Source: Piscinibacter defluvii (GTDB taxonomy: Bacteria > Pseudomonadota > Gammaproteobacteria > Burkholderiales > Burkholderiaceae_C). Taken from it: DNA of 44,141 nt. This document shows, piece by piece, positions 36,092 to 43,704 of this stretch; the first letter of the stretch is position 1; every line of letters begins with the position of its first letter. The translations under genes and the position numbers were made by a program. The notes beneath the pieces were generated by a model. It did no database searches, had not been told where the DNA came from, and was given only the letters and a program-made list of their open reading frames with translations. The stretch lies in assembly GCF_004011805.1 (NCBI RefSeq), contig NZ_RCHJ01000032.1:1-44141 (forward strand). The letters are read 5' to 3'.

Positions 36092-38300
36092 CGAAGGTCG
36101 GCGCCACGAAGCGCGACGCGAGCAATCGCGAATTGTTGGTCAGCATCTGCTCGGAGGCCTGCCAGGTGTGCGAGCTTGCATCGCCGCGGAAGATGACGTG
36201 GTTGAACGGGTCGGAGGCGAAGATGCGGAAATTGTTCTCCGGCAGGCTTTCCATCCACTTCGAGTCGCAGCTGTTGCGGTAGTTGGTCGAGAACAGCGGC
36301 AGGTCGGAGGCCCGCCGCCCGCTCAACGTGGCGCCGCACAGGTAGGGCCGGTCCGGGAACGTGCGCGCCAGGTGCCAGAGGTAGACGCCCGAGAGGTTGC
36401 GCACGAACACTTCCTGCGAGCGCTTGAAGTGGACGAAGCCTGCCGGCTTGGCCACCGCGTCAGCGCCCACCCAGCGGTAGTAATTGACCGAGTCGCCGAC
36501 GTAGTTGGCGCCGTAGTAGTCGTCGTCGTCGAACTTGAACCAGAAGTCCGCCAGAGACTGGCGGCGCCCGTAGTTCAGGCAGCTGCCGATGTTGTGGGCC
36601 TCGTCGAGCACGCTCACGCGCATGTTCGGCAGGTTCATGCGGTCGGTCTGGTCCACGCAGTGCTGCGCGGTCTCGGCCGGCACGTTCCAGATCAGGTGGA
36701 TGCCGAGGTTGGGATAGCGTTGCCGCAGGTAGTTCTCGGCGATGATGTCCAGGTTCTCGGGCCGCTTCGAGATGCAGATCAGCTCGGCCGAGGGCAGAGT
36801 GCCGCCGGCCCGGGCGATGCGCCGGCCTGCGGTGAAGTCTTGCAGCGCATCGCACAGGCGTCCCTGCGCGCTGCGCGCCACGAACTGGCGGAAGCGCTTC
36901 ACCCAGTGGCGCTCGCGCACCAGGTCCTCGCTGAATTGCGACAGGTACGCATGCAGGCTGTCCAATCCGTTGGCGCTCTCGGCGATCAGGTCCAGCGGTG
37001 CCGGCAGCGGGTCGCCGAAAACGATCGGCAGCGCACCACTCTGCAGCGCCATCGTGCACAGGTTGACGACGTCGGCCAGGGGGCGCAGGCTCCGACCCGG
37101 CACGAGCGCAAAGCCGCAGCTCTGGAAGACCGCCGACTGGGCGCGTGGCGACAGGCGCCCGAACGACTTCACGCGCGGCGACTCGAAGCGCTCCCAGGTC
37201 CGCACCGGTACATGGTCGAAGTTGGTCTCACTGAGTGCCAGCGAGAAGCCGTTGTCGACCAGCTTGTTCGCGGCCTCCTGGAATTCCGTGTACTGGTACA
37301 GGTCGGACACGCAGGGGATCGCGATGTTGCGGCTGTTCCACAGCGGGCCGCGGACGGGCTCGAAGCGCGCCAGTTCGTACTCCGACCCCGCGACCTCAAT
37401 GTCGAGCTCGCTGTTGCGCAGCGGGCGCAGGGTGACGCCGACGGGCGTGCGCGGGTCGTCGGCCAGCTCGACGATCGGCACCCGCGTCACCGACAGGGCC
37501 GAGCTCAGGTCGGCCAGATAGGCCGCCTCGGCGGCATCGGACATGCCCTGCGGGCCGATGCCCACCGCGCGCCGCTGCACCATGATCAGGTCGAGACGGT
37601 CGTCGCGCACCAGCGCGAGGTTGTCCGGCGTCAGCTTGACGCAGGCGGCCGAGGAGTCGAGCAGGCCGGCCAGCAGGTCGTCGCCAACCAGACCGACCCT
37701 CGGGCCGGCCACCCGCTCGTCGCGCTCGCCGAACTGGCCGCGCAAGTGCGGCAGACGGCGCGGACCGGGGGCGATCGCCTCGTTGAGCGCGTCGAGGTAG
37801 GCCGTGGCCGACTCCATCCCGAGAAACGGCTGGTACTCGCGACCGCGCAGCCGCGTGCGGCGCTCGGCCATGCCGGCCAGCGTGCGACGAAAGGACTCGA
37901 CCTGTGGGTACAAGACGACGATGCGGGCCACGCGCACGACCGGCGCGACGTCCGTCTCGCCCGGCCCCTGCCAGCGCAATGCGTTGACGTTCTCGTTGGT
38001 CGAGAAGAACAGAAACTGCTCATACCAGCGCCCGCGTTGGGCGAAGTCTGCGTCGGCGTCGGAGACCACCGGCAGGTCGAGCTCGCGTTCGTCGAAGGTC
38101 CAGAATCGCCCGGACAGATCGACGTGGCCGAACTCGAGCCGCACCCGGCCTTCACGCTCCCCCGGCTGCTGCGCAACCAGACGCAGCTTCAGCGCATACA
38201 GCGAATTCAGCGCCAGCCCGCCCACCCAGGCATCGTCGGCGCTCCGGGCAGGCACGTCGATGAGCGGACCCAGGTCCGCCGTCATGTCGTTCATCTCCAT
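36081..38300 (-). CDS. Large two-module glycosyltransferase
   Basis: This 739-residue protein has three parts. Residues 1-125 are a beta-rich region of unknown role. About 130-490 look like a GT-B/CgeB-type unit, ending in the donor-site-like segment LVPGRSLRPLADVVNLCTMALQSGALPIVFGDP (described here as VPGRSLRPLADVV followed by GALPIVFGDP). About 504-739 are a GT-A unit starting AELICISKRPENLDIIAENY, with a DDDD cluster at 591-594 in FKFDDDDYYG. Such fusions can add two sugars in turn. The ATG at 38300 is used; ATG 38285 has a better GGAG site (9-base spacing) and would give 734 residues. The family identity of each half is by eye. Confidence 0.75.
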   Translation of the reverse strand: MEMNDMTADLGPLIDVPARSADDAWVGGLALNSLYALKLRLVAQQPGEREGRVRLEFGHVDLSGRFWTFDERELDLPVVSDADADFAQRGRWYEQFLFFSTNENVNALRWQGPGETDVAPVVRVARIVVLYPQVESFRRTLAGMAERRTRLRGREYQPFLGMESATAYLDALNEAIAPGPRRLPHLRGQFGERDERVAGPRVGLVGDDLLAGLLDSSAACVKLTPDNLALVRDDRLDLIMVQRRAVGIGPQGMSDAAEAAYLADLSSALSVTRVPIVELADDPRTPVGVTLRPLRNSELDIEVAGSEYELARFEPVRGPLWNSRNIAIPCVSDLYQYTEFQEAANKLVDNGFSLALSETNFDHVPVRTWERFESPRVKSFGRLSPRAQSAVFQSCGFALVPGRSLRPLADVVNLCTMALQSGALPIVFGDPLPAPLDLIAESANGLDSLHAYLSQFSEDLVRERHWVKRFRQFVARSAQGRLCDALQDFTAGRRIARAGGTLPSAELICISKRPENLDIIAENYLRQRYPNLGIHLIWNVPAETAQHCVDQTDRMNLPNMRVSVLDEAHNIGSCLNYGRRQSLADFWFKFDDDDYYGANYVGDSVNYYRWVGADAVAKPAGFVHFKRSQEVFVRNLSGVYLWHLARTFPDRPYLCGATLSGRRASDLPLFSTNYRNSCDSKWMESLPENNFRIFASDPFNHVIFRGDASSHTWQASEQMLTNNSRLLASRFVAPTFDAE

Positions 38301-38349
38301 GGCCGTCCAGTGAGTTGATGCCGTCGGGGCGCGGTCGACCGGGGCCGCT

Positions 38350-39501
38350 TCAGCGGTTCCAGCGCACGTTGCGGAAGATGCAGTCGGTACGGATGCGGTC
38401 CTTGTAGCGCTGGATCACCGACAGCATCTCGTCCATGCGCTCCGGCGTGAGCCGGTGCGGTTGCAGGCCCAGTTCGAGCAGGCCGGTGTGCGCCGGGTTG
38501 TAGTAATGCTCCTCCAGTTCCTTGCGCGGGTTCGGCAGGCTGTCGATCCTGACCTCGATCCCGAGCCGTTTGCCCGAGGCACGCACCATATCGGCCAGGG
38601 TGTTGACGGAGAAGGTCTCGACGAACTGGTTGAAGATGCGAAGCTCGCCCGCCTGGGCCGGATTCTCGATCGACAGGCGCAGGCACTGCAGGGTATCGCG
38701 CAGGTCCAGGTAGCCGCGCGTCTGGCCGCCCTTGCCGTAGACGGTGAGCGGGTAGCCAGCGACCGCCTGGACCAGGAAGCGGTTGATGACCGTTCCCCAC
38801 AACTCGTCATAGTTGAAGAACGGGTAGAGCGACTCGTCGCCGCGGTTCTCGTAGGTTTCCAGGCCGTACACCGGGCCTTGCATCAGGTCGGTGACCCGCA
38901 GGCCCCAGGTGCGCACGTAGAACCACAGCAGGTCGGTGTCGAGCACCTTGGTGGTGTGGTAGAGACTGCCCGCGGCGCGCGGGAACAGGAACTTCTGCCG
39001 GCGGCCCTTGTGCTCGATGTCGATCCAGCCTTCCTCAATGTCGATGTTCGGCGTGCCGTACTCGCCCATCGTGCCGAGCTTGACGATATGGCACTGCGGC
39101 GCGAACTCGTGCACCGCCTGGATCACGTTGAACGTGGCCGTCAGGTTGTTGTGCAGCGTCAACGCGGCGGCCGGCCGGTTCTTCATCGAGTAGGGCGCCG
39201 ACGGCTGCTCGGCGTAGTGGATCAACGCATCGGGACGGAACTCGCCGAACAGCGCGGCGATGAAGTCCCAGTCGCAGATGTCGCCAATGCGGACTTCGAT
39301 CGACTTGCCGGACTTTTCCTTCCACAACTGCGCGCGCCGATGCAGGTTCGGCACCTCGAACAGCGCCTCGGAGTCCTCCTCGCGCGACAATCGCCGGCGC
39401 AGGTAGTTGTCGACGGCCAGCACCTCGTGTCCGTGGGCGGACAGGTGCATTGAGGTCGGCCAACCGAGGTAGCCGTCGCCACCGAGAACGAGTACTTTCA
39501 T
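38350..39501 (-). CDS. UDP-sulfoquinovose synthase-like NAD-dependent enzyme (SQD1/SqdB family)
   Basis: This 383-residue SDR enzyme has long stretches typical of SQD1: VLGGDGYLGWPTSMHLS (5-21), KLGTMGEYGTPNIDIEEG (141-158), VYGKGGQTRGYLDLRDT (254-270) and EEHYYNPAHTGLLELGL. SQD1 makes UDP-sulfoquinovose from UDP-glucose and sulfite. The expected catalytic residues are present at T144, Y181 and K185, one residue off the plant numbering (T145, Y182, K186). One notable change is EQPSAPYS at 98-105, where plant SQD1 as I recall it has EQRSAPYS. The enzyme sits in a capsule locus rather than beside an sqdX/sqdD lipid gene, so the sugar may go into polysaccharide. A GGAG lies about 8 bases before ATG 39501. 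Confidence 0.88.
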   Translation of the reverse strand: MKVLVLGGDGYLGWPTSMHLSAHGHEVLAVDNYLRRRLSREEDSEALFEVPNLHRRAQLWKEKSGKSIEVRIGDICDWDFIAALFGEFRPDALIHYAEQPSAPYSMKNRPAAALTLHNNLTATFNVIQAVHEFAPQCHIVKLGTMGEYGTPNIDIEEGWIDIEHKGRRQKFLFPRAAGSLYHTTKVLDTDLLWFYVRTWGLRVTDLMQGPVYGLETYENRGDESLYPFFNYDELWGTVINRFLVQAVAGYPLTVYGKGGQTRGYLDLRDTLQCLRLSIENPAQAGELRIFNQFVETFSVNTLADMVRASGKRLGIEVRIDSLPNPRKELEEHYYNPAHTGLLELGLQPHRLTPERMDEMLSVIQRYKDRIRTDCIFRNVRWNR

Positions 39502-39547
39502 TACGAAACTCCGCTGAAGGGGGTGTATGGCTGACGCCGCCGCGATC

Positions 39548-39587
39548 CCGGGTTGGTGCGGCGGGACGTCGAACCCGGCACTGCCGG
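39548..39587. repeat. Inverted repeats in the gap after the dehydratase gene
   Basis: The 89-bp gap between the dehydratase stop and the SQD1-like start holds two mutually exclusive stems. CCGGGTT (39548-39554) pairs with AACCCGG (39572-39578) around a 17-base loop. CCGGC (39575-39579) pairs with GCCGG (39583-39587) around three bases. The smaller hairpin comes right after the stop in the direction of transcription. Attenuation or mRNA protection are possible; no T run follows. Confidence 0.35.
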
Positions 39588-39590
39588 CAA

Positions 39591-40682
39591 TCAGGCCGCG
39601 AGCAGGCCCGGCGACTTACGCAGCGCGAGCAGGATGTCGCCCGGGAGCACGCCGTCGCGCAGGAGGAAGCGCTTGATCTCCGCGTCGGTCATCTTGGGCT
39701 CGTTGGCGCTGTTGTAGACGCAGGACGAGCGCTCGAGCCCGAGCGCCTTGTAGCGTGTGCCGATGTCCTCGGGGATGTCGTTGGCGGACGGCAGCACGCA
39801 AAGGTAGCGGTCGCCCTCTAGGATGCGCCGGCTCTCCTCGTCGGTGCTGAGCTCCTCCCACAGCTTCTCGCCCGGCCGCGCGCCGGTCACCTTGATCTCG
39901 AGCGAGCGCGGGTTGCGGCCGTAGACCGGCGCGATCAACTCGACCATCACCCGGGCCAGGTCGGCCACGCACAGCGAGGGCATCTTGGTGATGAAGGTTT
40001 CCCCGCCGCGTGCGTGCATCATGCTCTCGATCACGAGCTGGGTGGCTTCCTCCAGGCTCATGATGAAGCGGGTCATGCGCTCGTCGGTCAGCGTGACCGG
40101 CCCGCCGCGCTCGATCTGCCGGCAGAACAGCGGGATGACCGAGCCTCGGGTCCCGGCGACGTTGCCGAAGCGGGTGTTGGAGAAGACGAGGCCGTTGTCC
40201 GGGCCGACCGACATGTGGTTGGCGGCGATGAACAGGCGCTCGCCCAGCAGCTTGGAGGCGCCCATCACGTTGGTCGGGCTGACCGCCTTGTCCGACGAGG
40301 TGAAGAGCACCTTCTGGACGCGATTCAGCTGGGCCGCCCGGATGATCGACTTGATGCCGATGATGTTGGTGTCGATGGCGCTGAACGGGCTGCGCTCGCA
40401 CGACGGCACGTGCTTGAGCGCCGCGGTGTGGAACACGTGGTCGGCGCCCGAGAAGACCCGCAGCGTTTCCCACTCGTTGGTGATGTCGGCCTGATAGGCC
40501 TTGAAGCGCGGGTCGGCTGAATACTGGTGCTCGGCCTCGAACAGCGCCGACTCGTTGTTGTCCAGCGCGCGCACTTCCTTGACCTCGAACTGCAGCAGCT
40601 GGCGAACGATCTCGCTGCCCACGCTGCCCACGCCGCCCGTCACGACGATGGTCCTGCCTCGGAAAAACTCTTGAACGTTCAT
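39591..40682 (-). CDS. Soluble nucleotide-sugar 4,6-dehydratase-like SDR (CapD/PseB/WbpM catalytic-domain type)
   Basis: This 363-residue protein lacks the membrane part of WbpM but has the dehydratase domain: TIVVTGGVGSVGSE (11-24), the ALKHVPSCE segment and the active-site stretch TSSDKAVSPTNVMGASK (S130, D131, K132, M140, K144). As in the 633-residue protein of this window, Met replaces the usual Tyr. The later TGARPGEKLWEEL is a family hallmark. It probably makes a UDP-4-keto-6-deoxy-hexosamine. The C-terminal about 60 residues (VYNSANEPKMTDAEIKRFLLRDG) are typical of this soluble subgroup. ATG 40682 is chosen; the frame is open upstream but without homology-like content. Confidence 0.9.
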   Translation of the reverse strand: MNVQEFFRGRTIVVTGGVGSVGSEIVRQLLQFEVKEVRALDNNESALFEAEHQYSADPRFKAYQADITNEWETLRVFSGADHVFHTAALKHVPSCERSPFSAIDTNIIGIKSIIRAAQLNRVQKVLFTSSDKAVSPTNVMGASKLLGERLFIAANHMSVGPDNGLVFSNTRFGNVAGTRGSVIPLFCRQIERGGPVTLTDERMTRFIMSLEEATQLVIESMMHARGGETFITKMPSLCVADLARVMVELIAPVYGRNPRSLEIKVTGARPGEKLWEELSTDEESRRILEGDRYLCVLPSANDIPEDIGTRYKALGLERSSCVYNSANEPKMTDAEIKRFLLRDGVLPGDILLALRKSPGLLAA

Positions 40683-40799
40683 CGGTCCTTGTCCGCCTGA
40701 GATGCCTTGCGATCGGTCTGCCGGCCGTTGCTCCCCGACGGAGCCGGCCACTCGACCCACCGTCGGGCAAGGGCCGGTCGCCGTAGTGCTGAACAGGAA

Positions 40800-40805
40800 A
40801 TTATA
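40800..40805 (-). promoter_or_regulatory. Perfect -10 hexamer for the sulfur/glycosyltransferase operon
   Basis: On the minus strand the sequence is TATAAT, preceded by TT and followed by TTCC, in a very GC-rich setting. It lies 118 bp before ATG 40682 and just after the kpsD stop, so transcription from here would carry a leader of about 110 bases before the dehydratase. No TTGACA-like -35 is seen at 16-18 bp, so an activator may be needed. Confidence 0.5.
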
Positions 40806-40825
40806 AGGATGTCCCCGGATCCCCT

Positions 40826-40846
40826 CCGCCGGGACCGGCCCGGCGG
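40826..40846 (-). terminator. GC-rich hairpin just after kpsD
   Basis: CCGCCGGG (40826-40833) and CCCGGCGG (40839-40846) form a perfect 8-bp stem with a 5-base loop, 2 bp after the kpsD stop in the direction of transcription. It precedes the TATAAT at 40800-40805. The stem is strong but is followed by a G-rich run before the AT-rich part, so it may pause or protect the mRNA rather than fully terminate. Confidence 0.5.
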
Positions 40847-40848
40847 CG

Positions 40849-42585
40849 CTATAGCCCGAACAGAACCTTGGCGGCCACCGCAATCTGGTAGACGATCTGC
40901 GTGATGCCGCGCGTGATCTCGATGTTCTTCGTCTCGATCTTCGGCAACGCCATGATCTCGTCGCCGGGCTGGGGCTCGGCGGCCTGCGCATCAGCCACGC
41001 TGCCGTCCTGCCGAAGCACCACCAGCTTGTTGCGGTCGGCGCCCTGCGTGTAGCCGCCGGCGCGCGTCACGTAGCCCTCGGCGCGCGACCCGGACTCGAA
41101 CACCAGCGCGCTCGGGAACAGCACCTCGCCGCTGACCAGCACGAGGTTGCTCTGCTCCGGCACGCGCAGCACGTCGCCGTTCTCCATCAGCGTCTCGCCG
41201 GCCGAGCTGCCCTGCGCCAGAATGATTTGTCCGCGCGGCTGCACCTGACGGGCACGTTCGATGAACTCGAGGATCTGCTGAGCCTCGCGGCCGCGCAGCG
41301 CAGCCTCCTCACTGGTCGCCGAACGGGCCGTGAGCGCGTAGGTCTCGAGGCTGCGCAGCGAGGTCTCGATCAGTTCCTTCTGCCGCGCCGCCACCGACTT
41401 GCGGAACAGCTGGACGGCCTCGAGGCGGGCCTGCGGCGCCGGACGGATGCGATCGAGAGCGTCCTTCAGTCGCGCGCCGTACGGCAGCACCAGGGTGCGT
41501 TCACCGAGGTGGGCGCCCTCGATGCGGACCAGGATCGTGCCGGGATAGCGATCGGAAGTGACCAGCACCTCGTCGCCGTCCTGCACGGTGACCTTCGAGG
41601 CGTCTGCCAGCGCGTGGTACTCGCTGCGTCGTTCGGCGCCGAGGCTGCGCTCGATGCTCAGATGGGTGGCGCCCGGGCGTGGGCGGGCCAGCTCGAGCAG
41701 CTCGCTGCCACTGAGGGTCGGGCGATCGAACTCGAAGACGTACGGATTGGCGACGTCGCCGGCGACGTGCACCGAGTGCCGGCGCGGCAGCACGACGATG
41801 GTGTCGCCGTCCTGCAGCTGCAGCGCGTCGATCCGCCCGGACAGCAGGAACTCGTACAGGTTGATACGCGCACGGGTCTGGTTGCCCCGCCGTACCTCGA
41901 CGTTCAGGTAGCTCCCGCGGTCCGGGTCGATTCCGCCTGCGCGGTCCAGGTAGTACAGCACCGAATCGGACGACATGCCTCCGTACAGCCCCGGGGCGCG
42001 CACGAAGCCGGTGACGTAGACCTTGACCGGCTGCGCTGCCTCGAGCGTGGCGTAGACGCCGACGTTGCCGCGGAAGGTGCGCTTGACCTGCGCCTCGAGC
42101 TGCGAATTCAGGTCGGCATTGCGCACCCCTAGCACCGCCACCGGCCCCACGTTTGGGATGAACAGGTTGCCCTTGGCGTCCACCGGCTGCACCGCATCGA
42201 AGGTGAACGCACCCCACATCCGCACGCTGATGCGGTCGCCCACCGAGATCTGGTAGTCGGGGTTGAAGCCGGAGAAGGTCTCGTTGCCGAAGCGGCCGGT
42301 GAAGATCTGCGAGCCGAAGACGAGTGGCTTCTCGGCGGTGGCCGGGTCGGGCGGCAGTGCGAGCGTCGGGCGCGTCGCGGGCGTGGCGGCCGGCAGGGTC
42401 GCCGCCGAGGCGGCGCCGGGCACGGGCAGCGGCGCGCGGCGGGCCGGCAGATCGGTCAGGCCACGCGGACCGGTGTTCAGGGGGTCGGCCACCGGGGTCT
42501 GCGCCGCCGCGCCGACGACCAGCAGCCACAGCGGCAGCATCAGCGCCGACCGGCCGGCGCGCAGGAGTCGTTCGATCGTTCTCAT
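40849..42585 (-). CDS. kpsD: Capsule export outer-membrane/periplasmic protein KpsD
   Basis: This 578-residue polysaccharide export protein has a Sec signal peptide (about 1-29, ending VVGAAAQ) and no lipobox cysteine, like E. coli KpsD and unlike Wza. A Poly_export domain follows (YQISVGDRISVRMWGAF then VDAKGNLFIPNVGPVAVLG), then SLBB-type repeats with VYVTGFVRAPGLYGGMSSDS, VHVAGDVANPYVFEFD and VLVSGEVLFPSALVFESG. It forms the outer-membrane end of the ABC-dependent capsule channel. The gene starts 6 bp after kpsE, so they are one transcript. The stop lies beside a GC-rich hairpin. Confidence 0.93.
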   Translation of the reverse strand: MRTIERLLRAGRSALMLPLWLLVVGAAAQTPVADPLNTGPRGLTDLPARRAPLPVPGAASAATLPAATPATRPTLALPPDPATAEKPLVFGSQIFTGRFGNETFSGFNPDYQISVGDRISVRMWGAFTFDAVQPVDAKGNLFIPNVGPVAVLGVRNADLNSQLEAQVKRTFRGNVGVYATLEAAQPVKVYVTGFVRAPGLYGGMSSDSVLYYLDRAGGIDPDRGSYLNVEVRRGNQTRARINLYEFLLSGRIDALQLQDGDTIVVLPRRHSVHVAGDVANPYVFEFDRPTLSGSELLELARPRPGATHLSIERSLGAERRSEYHALADASKVTVQDGDEVLVTSDRYPGTILVRIEGAHLGERTLVLPYGARLKDALDRIRPAPQARLEAVQLFRKSVAARQKELIETSLRSLETYALTARSATSEEAALRGREAQQILEFIERARQVQPRGQIILAQGSSAGETLMENGDVLRVPEQSNLVLVSGEVLFPSALVFESGSRAEGYVTRAGGYTQGADRNKLVVLRQDGSVADAQAAEPQPGDEIMALPKIETKNIEITRGITQIVYQIAVAAKVLFGL

Positions 42586-42591
42586 GGGCTC

Positions 42592-43698
42592 TCAGTCCTG
42601 ATGTTCGCGAATCGTGGCGAGAACGAGGCGAACCACGCCATAGATCAGCAGGCTGCACACCAGCAATGTCGCCAGGTCGTACCAGCGGCGCGGGAATTCG
42701 GGCGTCTCCGCGAGGGTGGCGGGCTCGATCACCACCAAGCTCTTGATCTTGCGCTGGCTGTCGATGCGGCCGCTCTCGACCGCGGCCAGGGCGAGCTTGT
42801 ACGCGTCGAGGGCGAACTCCGCCTTGGTCTGCAGCCCCTGGTACTCGATCGTCAAGGCCCCCAACCGCTCGCTCTGCCGTCCCGTGCCGGTCGCGCGGGC
42901 CCGTTCCTCGTTGAGCTGGGCCTGCGTCGCGGCGATCTGCGCCTTCAGCGCCTTGACCTGGAACGCGTCGTCGTTGAGGAAGCTGCGCAGGTTGCGCAGT
43001 TCGGCCTCGGCGCGCGTCACGCTGGCCTGCATCTCGGCCACCAGCGAGCCGCTGGCCTGGGCTTGCACAGTGGGATCGAGGAATCGGTTCTTGCTCTGGA
43101 AGGCGAGCACCTCGCCCTTGGCCGCCTGCAACTTGTCGGCGGCACGCGCCAGCTCGCCCTCGGCAAAGGCGAGTTGCTCGCGCGCCTGCTTGTGCGACAT
43201 CTCGTTGACGAAGCGCTCGGCCTCCAGGAGGATCTCCTGGTTGAGGCGATGTGCGAATGCGGCGTCGAAGGCCTGCACGCGCACCGTCAGAGTGGACGAC
43301 AGGTCGTCCATCGATATGTCGACCCGATTGCGGAAGTAGTCGACGAAGTCCTCCTGCGAGGCACGCTCCCCGAGGCGGAACAGCAGGTCGCGCCTCTGGG
43401 CCGCATAGTGCCGGCGCAGCCCGAGCCGGGCATCGAGCGCCTTGATCAGGCCGAGCGAATGCATGTACTGCTTCAGGTACAGCGTCTCCTCGCGAGAAGG
43501 CGGCGACAGGCCGGCCAGCAGCAGGGCCGCCCCCGGCAAGGCCTGCGCCTCACCGCCGGCGCGCTGCAGCGCGACCGTCGACTCGCTCACGTAGCGGTCG
43601 GCGGCGATCATCCACAGGTAGGCCCCCACCAGCAGCAGTGGGAGGGCGATCAACGCCAGCTTGAGGCGCAGGGGGGTGAAGACCGTGTCGACGTTCAT
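42592..43698 (-). CDS. kpsE: Capsule export inner-membrane protein KpsE
   Basis: This 368-residue polysaccharide co-polymerase-like protein has membrane helices at both ends (about 12-31 and 340-360), a Wzz-like periplasmic part and a long coiled coil (about 175-290, for example KQAREQLAFAEGELARAADK). The segment ETLYLKQYMHSLGLIKALD is typical of KpsE-type proteins. It bridges the inner-membrane ABC transporter KpsMT and KpsD. The last residues (ATIREHQD) are cytoplasmic. The gene follows a reading frame cut by the window edge, which could be part of the same export operon. Confidence 0.93.
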   Translation of the reverse strand: MNVDTVFTPLRLKLALIALPLLLVGAYLWMIAADRYVSESTVALQRAGGEAQALPGAALLLAGLSPPSREETLYLKQYMHSLGLIKALDARLGLRRHYAAQRRDLLFRLGERASQEDFVDYFRNRVDISMDDLSSTLTVRVQAFDAAFAHRLNQEILLEAERFVNEMSHKQAREQLAFAEGELARAADKLQAAKGEVLAFQSKNRFLDPTVQAQASGSLVAEMQASVTRAEAELRNLRSFLNDDAFQVKALKAQIAATQAQLNEERARATGTGRQSERLGALTIEYQGLQTKAEFALDAYKLALAAVESGRIDSQRKIKSLVVIEPATLAETPEFPRRWYDLATLLVCSLLIYGVVRLVLATIREHQD

Positions 43699-43704
43699 GA
43701 AGGT

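Noticed and set aside
36060-38318. 752-residue plus-strand frame opposite the two-module glycosyltransferase
   Set aside because: Composition is antisense-like (many His, Arg, Val, Gln) and it lacks domains, while the minus strand has clear enzyme motifs.
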